Assembly: GCF_023228785.1 (NCBI RefSeq)
Contig: NZ_JALOAN010000006.1
Span: forward strand, 12,388-76,387
DNA length: 64,000 nt
Source: Sulfurimonas sp.
Lineage (GTDB): Bacteria > Campylobacterota > Campylobacteria > Campylobacterales > Sulfurimonadaceae
Direction: 5' to 3'
A program made the position numbers and the translations under genes. The notes below the pieces were generated by a model. The model saw nothing but the letters and a program-made list of their open reading frames with translations, had not been told where the DNA came from and did no database searches. Positions 1-7,512 of this stretch are shown piece by piece (positions within the stretch are counted from its first letter, which is position 1; each line of letters opens with the position of its first letter).

Positions 1-615
1 CTGCTCATCTAAAGCTTCATCTTTTAGTGGTGTTAATTTGTCAAAAAACATAGCGCGAAAAGCTGGGTAGAGCATATTTATAAGAACTACAACACCAAAA
101 ATAAAAACAAAACTCCATAACCACCAAAGTGTAAAACTTGTAATAATTGTATAGATCCCCCAAACAACCAGTGAGCCAAGAAGTAGTGTCATAGCAAATG
201 ATATAAGTGTATCTTTTATCCACTGTTTTTTGCTAGATTTGTTAAATCCAAACTTAGCATCTATAACAAACTTTTCATAGTATGTAAACGGCAGAGAGAT
301 TATAGAGTTAATGATAACAAAGCTCATAACTATAGCTATACTCATCATAGCCTCTTCTTTAAATACCATCTCACCAGAGAGATATGCTATACCAAAACTC
401 ATCCAAACTATAAACATAAGATAGTCAAAAAATGAGCTTACAATACTTAGTTTCTCTTTTGCTACAGAGTAATTTGCGGCTTTTATAAAGTCGCTATCAC
501 TAAGCAATATGGCTTTTTTTCTCTTTGCTGTATTTACAAAACCTATCTGCATAACGCTTGTATAGATGGAGACTAAAACAAAAATTGTATATATTGCGAT
601 AACTGTCATTAACAT
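1..615 (-). CDS. M48 family (Ste24/CAAX-type) metallopeptidase, N-terminal part, runs off the window
   Basis: The minus strand is open for 205 codons from an ATG at 615 to the window edge. The translation starts MLMTVIAIYTIFVLVSIYTS and is strongly hydrophobic with several membrane segments. The segment around residues 100-120 (LPFTYYEKFVIDAKFGFNK) is the hallmark of the CAAX prenyl protease N-terminal domain, and the visible end carries the family's FDKLTPLKDEAL pattern. The zinc site (HExxH) would lie beyond the window and is not seen. Membrane proteases of this family degrade or process membrane and exported proteins. AAGGTC lies upstream of the chosen ATG; another ATG at 609 is possible. 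The gene follows the 62-codon membrane protein gene by 37 bases, so they are probably co-transcribed. The family call is firm; the substrate is unknown. Confidence 0.8.
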   Translation of the reverse strand, partial: MLMTVIAIYTIFVLVSIYTSVMQIGFVNTAKRKKAILLSDSDFIKAANYSVAKEKLSIVSSFFDYLMFIVWMSFGIAYLSGEMVFKEEAMMSIAIVMSFVIINSIISLPFTYYEKFVIDAKFGFNKSSKKQWIKDTLISFAMTLLLGSLVVWGIYTIITSFTLWWLWSFVFIFGVVVLINMLYPAFRAMFFDKLTPLKDEALDEQ

Positions 616-652
616 ATCTTGACCTTACTTTTTTGAAATTGTATCAAAACTA

Positions 653-841
653 TTATCTCATAGGTACAGTTTTATATGTTTTATCGATTGATAAAGACTC
701 ATCTTTATCACTATAACTTACCGCAATACCATAAATAACACTCATAAGAAGTCCAACAATAATAACAGCCCAAACAACTTTTTTCTTTTGACCTTTTAAG
801 CCATTATAATCTTCAATATCTTCTAATCTTGGTTCACTCAT
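653..841 (-). CDS. Small single-span membrane protein, unknown function
   Basis: 62 residues. The N-terminal ~20 residues are charged (MSEPRLEDIEDYNGLKGQKK), followed by one membrane helix at about 22-42 (VVWAVIIVGLLMSVIYGIAV) and a short polar tail. By the positive-inside rule the lysine-rich N-terminus is probably cytoplasmic. AAGGA lies 7 bases before the ATG. It sits directly upstream of the M48 protease gene on the same strand. I do not recognise a domain. A role linked to the protease is only a guess from position. Confidence 0.65.
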   Translation of the reverse strand: MSEPRLEDIEDYNGLKGQKKKVVWAVIIVGLLMSVIYGIAVSYSDKDESLSIDKTYKTVPMR

Positions 842-959
842 GACATATCCTTCTATTTTTATAAGAATACCTTGTTATTGTTATAAGAGCAACTCTCATC
901 AAAATTAGAAAAATTATTTAAGCATTTTTCTAACTTGACTCAATCAAAAACAACTATGT

Positions 960-965
960 TATAAT
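960..965 (+). promoter_or_regulatory. Probable -10 box for the cytochrome c gene at 993
   Basis: A perfect TATAAT lies 27 bases before the ATG, with AAGGAG between. It is in an AT-rich divergent region, as is usual for sigma-70 promoters in Campylobacterota, where -35 elements are weak. Confidence 0.5.
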
Positions 966-992
966 CTTTACAAATATTATAAGGAGTTCGTC

Positions 993-1400
993 ATGATAAA
1001 AATCATAAGTGCTATAAGTATCTTAAGTTCTCTACTGTTGGGTGTAGATGGTTATGAAGTATATAAAAAAAACTGTGCCTCTTGCCATATTGAGATAATG
1101 AAAAAAGCTGAAATGATGAAAAAATTTAGCACTTTAAAGGCGCCCCCGATGATTCAGGTCGCTTTGAGGTTAAAAGAAAATATCATTATAAGAAATGAAG
1201 ATGAAGATGTTCATCGTCACCTTTTTATGCTGTTTGTAAAAAACTACATAGAAAATCCAAGTATTGATTACATTATGTGTCACCCACAAGCTATTGATAC
1301 ATTTGGGGTCATGAAAAGCATAAAAGGTTTAAGCCAAGAGGAAAAAGAAGCAGTTGCTTACTGGATCTATGATAGATATGAAGATGTTGACTTTGAGTAG
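993..1400 (+). CDS. Periplasmic mono-haem cytochrome c of an 'APP...FGxM' family
   Basis: 135 residues with a signal peptide (about 1-20) and one haem motif CASCH at residues 28-32. The rest does not look like a standard class I cytochrome. An APP motif follows at about 50, then an insert with several His residues, ENPS near 88, a lone Cys-His pair, and FGVMKS near residue 107, where the Met could be the sixth haem ligand. The C-terminus ends in a helix with AVAYWIYD. The same order of motifs occurs in the genes at 6261 and 23531, so these three are paralogues. Expected role: electron transfer in the periplasm; the partner is unknown. It has its own promoter and an AAGGAG ribosome site, and is followed by another cytochrome gene 50 bases on. 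Confidence 0.75.
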   Translation: MIKIISAISILSSLLLGVDGYEVYKKNCASCHIEIMKKAEMMKKFSTLKAPPMIQVALRLKENIIIRNEDEDVHRHLFMLFVKNYIENPSIDYIMCHPQAIDTFGVMKSIKGLSQEEKEAVAYWIYDRYEDVDFE

Positions 1401-1450
1401 AAAAAGAGTATTTAGATATAATTGCAGTATTTAAATTTAGAGGATTTTTT

Positions 1451-1807
1451 TTGCGCCTTTTACTGCTTTGTTTTACTCTTTTTTCTCTCTCTTTTGGCTC
1501 TTATGATGATGGCAAAAAGCTCTACATTCAAAAAGCTTGTGGAAATTGTCACGGAGCAAAGCTAGAGGGAATGCATATGTATCCCTCTCTAGCAAACCGA
1601 GCTAAAGGCTTTTTATCCTACAAACTAAAGAGATTCAGATCTAAGATCTCAGACAACCAACAACAAGAGATGATGATACCATTTGCGCAAAACCTTAGTG
1701 ATAAAGATATAGATGATTTAACTCTTTATATGAATGAGTTTATAGATAGTGTTAACAAAGAGAGATATGATACCTCCTTTGCAGTAGAAGGAGATGGTGG
1801 TTCATGA
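1451..1807 (+). CDS. Small class I cytochrome c (c553-like), TTG start
   Basis: 118 residues, signal peptide about 1-16 (LLLLCFTLFSLSFG), haem motif CGNCH at 30-34 and a Met-Met near 74-75 as likely axial ligand, followed by the usual closing helix (LSDKDIDDLTLYMNEF). These are the marks of a small soluble c553/c4-type electron carrier. No ATG fits; TTG at 1451 is preceded by AGAGGA at a good distance. The stop overlaps the start of lpxB by 4 bases (ATGA), so the two are translationally coupled even though their functions are unrelated. Confidence 0.75.
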   Translation: MRLLLLCFTLFSLSFGSYDDGKKLYIQKACGNCHGAKLEGMHMYPSLANRAKGFLSYKLKRFRSKISDNQQQEMMIPFAQNLSDKDIDDLTLYMNEFIDSVNKERYDTSFAVEGDGGS

Positions 1808-2868
1808 AAATCTTAGTAAGTGCACTAGAGCACTCAGCAAATATTCACCTTAAGTCTTTAAAAAAAGAACTCAGCGATGATGTTAAATTTATTGGGATCT
1901 TTGATAGTGAGCTTGGAGAACCTATAGTAGATCTAAGAAGTCTTGCTATCATGGGGTTTGTAGATGTTATAAAAAAACTTCGTTACTTTTTTAAACTAAA
2001 TGCTCAAATGGTTGAACTTGCATCTAGTGTTGATAAAGTCCTGCTCATAGACTCTTCAGGCTTTAATCTCCCTCTTGCAAAAAAAATCAAAAAAAGATAT
2101 CCAAACAAAGAAATCATCTATTATATCTTACCTCAAGCATGGGCATGGAAGAAAAAACGCATACCAGTTTTAGAAAGAACTATAGATCACCTAGCATCGA
2201 TTTTACCATTTGAAAAAGATTACTACTCTAAAAATGCTCCCATAACTTATGTAGGTCATCCTCTTCTTGATATCATAAAAGATTACAAAGAAGAAATAAA
2301 TAGCGAAGTAAAAACCATAGCTTTTATGCCAGGAAGTCGCAAGGGTGAGATAAAAAAACTTATGCCAGTTTTTAAAGAGGTAAACCTAAAGTTAGGGCTT
2401 GAGTCACTCATCATAATCCCAGAATATTTTACTAAAGAAGATATAGAAGAAGTTTATGGTGATTTGTCTGATTTTAAGATTGTTCATGATGCTCACAAGA
2501 CTTTAAAAGAGGTTGATTTTGCATTTATTTGTAGTGGAACTGCTACACTTGAATCTTCACTCATTGGGACACCTCTTATACTTAGTTATATTGCAAAACC
2601 ACTTGATTATTTTATAGCTAGTAGGCTTGTAAAACTTAACTATCTAGGACTAAGCAACATCATGTTTTCTCAGTTCAATGATAGAAGTTTGCATCCTGAA
2701 TTTATCCAAAAAGATGTAACATCAGGCAATCTTATAAAAGCCTTTTTAGATTATGATAGAGCACAATTTTTTAATGATTCTAAACTACTTAGAGCGTATT
2801 TAGGGCATGGTAGTTCAAAAGAAGTAGCAAAAATTTTAGAAAAAACAATTATAATGGAACAAAAATGA
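1804..2868 (+). CDS. lpxB: Lipid-A-disaccharide synthase
   Basis: 354 residues, the usual length for Campylobacterota LpxB. The enzyme joins UDP-2,3-diacylglucosamine and lipid X to form the lipid A disaccharide on the inner face of the inner membrane. Family landmarks are visible: an N-terminal ALEHSANIHLKSL segment (matching the common 'GE.SGD..ga.l'), LRSLAIMGFVDVIKKL, LLIDSSGFNLPLAKKIK, YYILPQAWAWKKKR, YVGHPLLD and the nucleotide-binding MPGSRKGEIKKLMP followed by CSGTATLESSLIGTP. It overlaps both neighbours by 4 bases (ATGA), forming a tight cytochrome-lpxB-aminotransferase unit. The call is secure. Confidence 0.95.
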   Translation: MKILVSALEHSANIHLKSLKKELSDDVKFIGIFDSELGEPIVDLRSLAIMGFVDVIKKLRYFFKLNAQMVELASSVDKVLLIDSSGFNLPLAKKIKKRYPNKEIIYYILPQAWAWKKKRIPVLERTIDHLASILPFEKDYYSKNAPITYVGHPLLDIIKDYKEEINSEVKTIAFMPGSRKGEIKKLMPVFKEVNLKLGLESLIIIPEYFTKEDIEEVYGDLSDFKIVHDAHKTLKEVDFAFICSGTATLESSLIGTPLILSYIAKPLDYFIASRLVKLNYLGLSNIMFSQFNDRSLHPEFIQKDVTSGNLIKAFLDYDRAQFFNDSKLLRAYLGHGSSKEVAKILEKTIIMEQK

Positions 2869-3959
2869 AGATAAATTTTATAGATTTACAAACTCAGTAT
2901 TTAAAGTATAAAGAAGAAATAGATAGTGAAATGGCAGAAGTTTTACACTTATCTGAGTTTATTGGTGGGCAAAAACTTGATGACTTGGAGAAAGACTTAG
3001 CATCTTTTGTTGGAGTTAAACATGCCATAGCTTGTAGTAGTGCAACTGATGCCTTACTTTTATCACTTATGGCTCTAAATATTGGTTATGGAGATGAAGT
3101 TATAACTACTCCATTTGCCTTTGTTGCTGCTGCTGAGGCTGTCGCTTTTTTAGGTGCTAAACCTATTTTTGTAGATATTGATAAAGATAGTTACAATATA
3201 GATCCGAGCAAAATTGAAGCTGTAATAACAGATCGAACAAAGGCCATCATACCAGTTTCACTTTTTGGCCAGTGTGCAGATATGGATCCAATTAATGAGA
3301 TAGCAAAAAAGCATGAGATAGCAGTTATAGAAGACGCTTCTCAAAGCTTTGGGGCTACTTACAATGAAAAAAAATCATGTTCACTCTCAACTATCGGCTG
3401 TACAAGCTTTTTCCCATCTAACCCTCTTGGTGCTTATGGAGATGGCGGAGCTCTTTTTACAAATGATGATGAACTTGCACAAAAGATAAGAGTACTGATA
3501 AACCATGGTCAAGATGAGAAATATAAACACAAATATATAGGAATAAATGGTCGCCTAGATGCTCTTCAAGCTGCAGTTTTAAATGTTAAGCTTAAGTACT
3601 TTGAAGAAGAAATAAAATTGCGTGATGACATAGGAAGCAGATATAGCGATCTGCTTGAAGATGCAGAAATCATCACTCCTAAGGTTGCAGAAAATCTTAC
3701 AAGTGTTTATGCTCACTACTCTATAAGAGTACAAGATAGAGAAGCAATGCTTGAAAAACTCAACTCCAAAGAGATTCCAACAGCAATTTGCTATCCAATA
3801 TCCATTCACTTGCAAGAAGCTTTTTTATATTTAGGATACAAAGAGGGAGATTTTCCTATAAGCGAAGAAGTATCAACTCAAATAATATCTCTCCCTATGA
3901 GCCCATATCTAACAGAGACAGAGCAAGATTTTATTGTTGAAGCTATAAAGGCTACTTAA
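2865..3959 (+). CDS. DegT/DnrJ/EryC1-type sugar aminotransferase homologue lacking the PLP lysine
   Basis: 364 residues, fold type I PLP enzyme family that aminates keto-sugar nucleotides. The motifs are in order: MKINFIDLQTQYLKYK start, FIGG..L..LE, CSSATDALLLSLMAL (normally SGT), TTPFAFVAAAEA, EDASQSFGA, then GCTSFFPSNPLGAYGDGGA. In WbpE-like homologues the Asn at residue 186 (codon 3420-3422, aac) is the Lys that forms the Schiff base with PLP. Its loss should stop transamination unless another residue substitutes. Coupling to lpxB (ATGA) suggests a sugar-nucleotide role near lipid A, for example making UDP-GlcNAc3N as GnnB does, but no GnnA oxidoreductase is adjacent. The family is certain; activity is doubtful. 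Confidence 0.85.
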   Translation: MKINFIDLQTQYLKYKEEIDSEMAEVLHLSEFIGGQKLDDLEKDLASFVGVKHAIACSSATDALLLSLMALNIGYGDEVITTPFAFVAAAEAVAFLGAKPIFVDIDKDSYNIDPSKIEAVITDRTKAIIPVSLFGQCADMDPINEIAKKHEIAVIEDASQSFGATYNEKKSCSLSTIGCTSFFPSNPLGAYGDGGALFTNDDELAQKIRVLINHGQDEKYKHKYIGINGRLDALQAAVLNVKLKYFEEEIKLRDDIGSRYSDLLEDAEIITPKVAENLTSVYAHYSIRVQDREAMLEKLNSKEIPTAICYPISIHLQEAFLYLGYKEGDFPISEEVSTQIISLPMSPYLTETEQDFIVEAIKAT

Positions 3960-3997
3960 TGCAGTTTAAATTTCACACTAATTTTTCATGATCTCTA

Positions 3998-4288
3998 TTA
4001 TTTGACATAGTCAACCACCTTAGCCTCTACTGTAACCTCTTTTGCAAACTCAACTACCTTTAGATGCTCTTCATGTATAGCATAAGCATGAAGTCCGGCT
4101 TTATCATCAAATGTTGAGTATAGTGAGAGATCATATGCTCTCTCTGACTTACTAAAGTCAATACCAACTTCCATTGATTTGAGCGATGCAATTAGATCTA
4201 TGAGAGCTTCTATCCTGTTTTTCATCTCTATCAAATTTCTCTCTTTATTTTCTTCTTTGAACTTAAACATAACTATATGGACTATCAT
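3998..4288 (-). CDS. Dabb (stress-responsive dimeric alpha/beta-barrel) domain protein
   Basis: 96 residues made almost entirely of one Dabb domain: MIVHIVMFKFKEE start, a central helix, MEVGIDFSKSERAYDLSLYSTFDD and HEEHLKVVEFAKEV near the end. Proteins of this family form dimeric ferredoxin-like barrels; some are enzymes but most bacterial ones are uncharacterised. It stands alone, convergent with the aminotransferase gene and divergent from the next small gene. Confidence 0.8.
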   Translation of the reverse strand: MIVHIVMFKFKEENKERNLIEMKNRIEALIDLIASLKSMEVGIDFSKSERAYDLSLYSTFDDKAGLHAYAIHEEHLKVVEFAKEVTVEAKVVDYVK

Positions 4289-4326
4289 TAATACCCTTTT
4301 TAGTGAAAGTTTAGCATAATTGCACT

Positions 4327-4554
4327 ATGAAAAAAACCATTAAAGATCTCTACGGAAGTGCGATACTATTTTTTTATTTTTTAAAGTGGCCATATCTTGT
4401 GGGCTATCCATTTTTGTATCTCAATGGACTAAACCAAAACCTCATACTAGATCTACTCTGGCTCATCTGCCTAGTTCTTGTTATAAAAGATATCTTTACT
4501 ATGATAAAAAATAGAGAGATAAATAGATGCAAAAAAAGAAACAAAACCAAGTAA
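4327..4554 (+). CDS. Small membrane protein, unknown function
   Basis: 75 residues with two hydrophobic stretches (about 12-32 and 40-57) and a very basic tail ending KKRNKTK. It begins only ~10 bases after a CATAAT-like -10 sequence, so its message may be nearly leaderless. It is divergent from the Dabb gene. No domain is recognised; it could be a short membrane protein with both ends in the cytoplasm. Confidence 0.5.
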   Translation: MKKTIKDLYGSAILFFYFLKWPYLVGYPFLYLNGLNQNLILDLLWLICLVLVIKDIFTMIKNREINRCKKRNKTK

Positions 4555-4589
4555 ATTTCGAAAATTATTTCTCTTAGTTTAAATATATA

Positions 4590-5948
4590 TTACAGAATTC
4601 CTTTCCAAAAAAATTCGGCTATCATCACTATCAAAAATATTCCTACAAGATTTAAAACAAAGCCGTACTTCATCATGCTTTTTACATCAACAGCACCGCT
4701 ACTCATAGCTATAGCATTTGGTGGAGTAGCAATTGGTAGCATAAAAGCATAACTAGCACAAAGCGTTGCAACCATCATAAAAAGTGTAGTGTTTATACCA
4801 GTTTGCTCAGCCACTGAGTATATAACAGGAAGCATTATAGATATAAGCGCTGTATTTGAGGTTATCTCTGTTGTAAAAGTTATAAGTGCTGCAATTGCAA
4901 AAAGTAGCAATATTGGACTTAGATTTGTCATTACTACAAGATAAGATGCAACTTCAGATGCAAGTCCTGTATCGCCAAACGCTTTTGCTATAGAAAAACC
5001 AGCACCAAATAAAAACATAATTCTATATGGAATTTTAGCCTTGTCATCCATCCACTCTAAAATATTAAAAGGTGGCATAAACAACATTAGTCCAGCCGCT
5101 AAAAGTAGACTAGCTTCATTAAGTCCTAATCCTCCCCAAAATGGATTCATAGGTGCATTTAAAAGTAGCAAAATTATCAAAATACCAATGATATACAAAA
5201 CTTTTCTTTGTGGTTTTGAGAGATGAGAATCATTCGCTTCTCTCTTTATAGGAGTATTTTTCAAACCAACACTAAGCAAAGAACTAACAACTATAAACAT
5301 TAAAATAGCCAAAGGTGCTACCATCCAGATCCACTGAATAAATGGAATCATCTCCATAGACTTGTCATTCATGATACCAAGAAGTATAAGGTTTGGTGGA
5401 GTACCAATAGGAGTAATAATTCCTCCAACACTAGCACCATAGGCGATAGCTAATGCAAATCTTAGTTTTAGTTTTATATCTTTTGTGATAAAAAGAGCTA
5501 TAGACATTAACAGCAAAGATGTAGTTGTATTTGAGAGTATGGAACTTAAAAGTCCAGATGTCATGGTAAGAGAAAATATCATCCCTCTAGGAGTATTTGG
5601 AAAAATATCAAGCATTTTATTAGCAATATAAGTGTGTAAACTTGTCTTCTCAACTGCAATAGCTATTAAAAAACCACCTAAAAAGAGATAGATGATGGGA
5701 TTTGAGTAGTTAAGCGCTGTTGTTTTTGTATCTATAATAGAAAAAGCTGGAAAGAGGATGATAGGAAGAAGTGATACCACAGCAAGTGGCAAACCTTCAT
5801 TTGTCCAAAGCACTACTAAAAAAGCAATAATTCCTAAAAGAGAAGCTTGAGTTATGTTAAAAAGAGTCAGTGAAATTAAAAATATTAAAAAACCTATGCC
5901 AACTCCCATGCCTATTTTTTTAAACTGCTCTATCTCTTCTTTACTCAT
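4590..5948 (-). CDS. SLC13/DASS family anion (dicarboxylate or sulfate) transporter
   Basis: 452 residues, about eleven membrane helices. Two repeat motifs of the DASS family are clear: SNTTTSLLLMSIAL and GGIITPIGTPPNLILLG in the first half, and TEITSNTALISIMLPVI and LPIATPPNAIAMSSG in the second; the paired SNT and TPPN motifs form the sodium and carboxylate sites in characterised members. The protein therefore is an inner-membrane sodium- or proton-coupled importer of di- or tricarboxylates or sulfate. The substrate cannot be fixed from sequence. It is monocistronic with the repeat-bearing gap upstream. Confidence 0.88.
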   Translation of the reverse strand: MSKEEIEQFKKIGMGVGIGFLIFLISLTLFNITQASLLGIIAFLVVLWTNEGLPLAVVSLLPIILFPAFSIIDTKTTALNYSNPIIYLFLGGFLIAIAVEKTSLHTYIANKMLDIFPNTPRGMIFSLTMTSGLLSSILSNTTTSLLLMSIALFITKDIKLKLRFALAIAYGASVGGIITPIGTPPNLILLGIMNDKSMEMIPFIQWIWMVAPLAILMFIVVSSLLSVGLKNTPIKREANDSHLSKPQRKVLYIIGILIILLLLNAPMNPFWGGLGLNEASLLLAAGLMLFMPPFNILEWMDDKAKIPYRIMFLFGAGFSIAKAFGDTGLASEVASYLVVMTNLSPILLLFAIAALITFTTEITSNTALISIMLPVIYSVAEQTGINTTLFMMVATLCASYAFMLPIATPPNAIAMSSGAVDVKSMMKYGFVLNLVGIFLIVMIAEFFWKGIL

Positions 5949-6002
5949 ATAGCTTCCTCACATTTTTTGCAACATCTTTATTAGAAATTATTTTAATTAA
6001 AT

Positions 6003-6120
6003 GGTCCGAACAATTATTAAGGTGGATCCTGAATCAAGTTCATGATGACGCGTGTCCTTCATTCCGTGTTTGAGACGGAATCTGTCTCATAGATTTAACA
6101 GATGGTTCAATGATTTTAAT
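6003..6120 (+). repeat. Palindromic dispersed repeat, copy 1 of 3
   Basis: Two linked palindromes: GGATCCTGAATCAAGTTCA followed by TGATGAC, and TTCATTCCGTG TTTGAGACGGAATCT. Both recur at 17810-18012 (opposite orientation) and the second also at 40225-40255. The flank CAATTATTAAGGTGGATCC matches the end of copy 2 (CAATTATTAAGTTGGATCC in reverse). This copy has no internal tandem array. It looks like a REP- or MITE-like element carried between genes. Confidence 0.7.
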
Positions 6121-6222
6121 TATTTTGTATATCATAACAATATTATGTTTAATTAATCTCTTTGATATGGCTTCATAATAACTTGTTTGATTAAGATCAA
6201 AGCTATTAAGATACTATTGAAT

Positions 6223-6228
6223 TATAAT
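6223..6228 (+). promoter_or_regulatory. Probable -10 box for the cytochrome c gene at 6261
   Basis: TATAAT lies 32 bases before the ATG, followed by AAGAGG as ribosome site. Confidence 0.5.
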
Positions 6229-6260
6229 GTACATAAATAAGATTTATAAGAGGCTATTTT

Positions 6261-6623
6261 ATGAAAAAAATATTACTAGTTACTATTTTAGTAACTTCAT
6301 CTCTATTTGCTCAAACTTCAGATATTGAAACCTTAGCTGTAGAAAAGTGCGGAAGCTGTCATCTCATTGGTGCTATTACGAAAGATAAATTAAATAATAT
6401 GTCAGCCCCACCATCATGGGCACTGTCTAAAAAAGTAAAAGCTGCATACCCAAATAAAACGGATGCTATAGAATTTATAGTCGAGTATACAATGAGTCCA
6501 TCAGAAGATAAGATGCTTTTCTCACACAAAACAAAAGAGCGTTTTGGAATAATGCCATCACAAAAAGAGATGATAAGTGAAGATGAATTAAGAGCGGTTG
6601 CTGAGTATATAATCGACAACTAG
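6261..6623 (+). CDS. Periplasmic mono-haem cytochrome c of the 'APP...FGxMPS' family
   Basis: 120 residues with a clean signal peptide (MKKILLVTILVTSSLFA), haem motif CGSCH at 30-34, APP at about 49-51, MSPSED near 80, RFGIMPSQK with the likely ligand Met at 98, and a final AVAEYIIDN helix. It is the most compact member of the three related cytochromes in this window. It should carry electrons in the periplasm. The 3' end overlaps convergent gpsA by 4 bases. It is transcribed from its own promoter at 6223. Confidence 0.78.
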   Translation: MKKILLVTILVTSSLFAQTSDIETLAVEKCGSCHLIGAITKDKLNNMSAPPSWALSKKVKAAYPNKTDAIEFIVEYTMSPSEDKMLFSHKTKERFGIMPSQKEMISEDELRAVAEYIIDN

Positions 6624-7510
6624 CTTGAGAGAAATGTTTTAAGACTGCTAAGAGGATCTTTTCCCTCAAGCATCTCATAAACTTCTCTTGCTATTGGAAG
6701 GTAGAGATCTTTGTTTTTTGCTATTTTATGAAGTGCATAGGCAGTTCCAACTCCCTCTGCTACTTCACCTAATTCTTGAAGTATCTCTGTTTGAGTCTTG
6801 CCTTTTGCCAAACCTAGTCCAACACGAAAGTTTCTACTCATTGTTGATGATGCAGTTAAAAAGAGATCCCCTGCACCGCTGAGTCCTACAAAACTCTCTT
6901 CCTTTGCGCCGTATTCATAACCAAACCTCTGCATCTCTACTAGTCCACGAGAGATAAGTGAAGCTGCTGCGTTTTTGCCTAGTTCTAAGCCTTCACAAAC
7001 CCCAGCAGCAATAGCAATAACATTTTTATAAGCACCTGCAACTTCAGCACCCACTACATCTGTAGATGTATATGCCTTAATAAAAGATGGGAAAAAGCTT
7101 GCAAATTTATCACTTAGCTCTTCATTTATAGAGTTGATAACTAATGCTGTTGGTAGAGATTTTTGAACCTCAGTTGCAAAAGATGGACCTGAGAGATATG
7201 CTATATCTTCATCTCTTACATAATCTTTGTAGATATCATTTAAAAAGAGACCACTTGAGGCTTCTATGCCCTTTGCAGCTACTAAGATCTTCTGACCTTT
7301 GTTTATAAAATGCTCTTTTAGCCACAAAGATATCTCTTGAGCTGGGATGGCGATAACGAGATATTTTAGCTCCAAAATCTCTTCTAGTGAGATAAAGTTT
7401 TTTATATCCCTTGGAGTTCTAGAAGTGATGAAGACCTCATTTTTCTCACTAAGAGCAAAAGCTAAAGCACTTCCCCATTTTCCAGCTCCGATAACTCCTA
7501 TTTTAGTCAT
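6620..7510 (-). CDS. gpsA: NAD(P)-dependent glycerol-3-phosphate dehydrogenase
   Basis: 296 residues. It reduces dihydroxyacetone phosphate to sn-glycerol 3-phosphate for phospholipid synthesis. The N-terminal dinucleotide fold IGVIGAGKWGSALA, the YLSGPSFATEV segment, the catalytic-domain Lys in EVAGAYKNVIAIAAG and the GLSGAGDLFLT motif are all present. It is about 30-40 residues shorter than E. coli GpsA, as is normal in Campylobacterota. It follows gatB by 2 bases on the same strand and is probably co-transcribed. Confidence 0.95.
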   Translation of the reverse strand: MTKIGVIGAGKWGSALAFALSEKNEVFITSRTPRDIKNFISLEEILELKYLVIAIPAQEISLWLKEHFINKGQKILVAAKGIEASSGLFLNDIYKDYVRDEDIAYLSGPSFATEVQKSLPTALVINSINEELSDKFASFFPSFIKAYTSTDVVGAEVAGAYKNVIAIAAGVCEGLELGKNAAASLISRGLVEMQRFGYEYGAKEESFVGLSGAGDLFLTASSTMSRNFRVGLGLAKGKTQTEILQELGEVAEGVGTAYALHKIAKNKDLYLPIAREVYEMLEGKDPLSSLKTFLSS

Positions 7511-7512
7511 CT

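Larger units (their letters stand above)
5949..6260. other. 312-base intergenic region with dispersed repeat copy and cytochrome promoter
   Basis: Between divergent genes. It holds one copy of the palindromic dispersed repeat (about 6003-6120) and, near the right end, the promoter for the cytochrome at 6261. No reading frame of note is seen. Confidence 0.6.

Noticed and set aside
41..223. 60-codon reading frame on the minus strand near the left edge
   Set aside because: It is out of frame with the M48 protease domain that clearly covers 1-615; the translation is Cys/Tyr-rich and has no family match.
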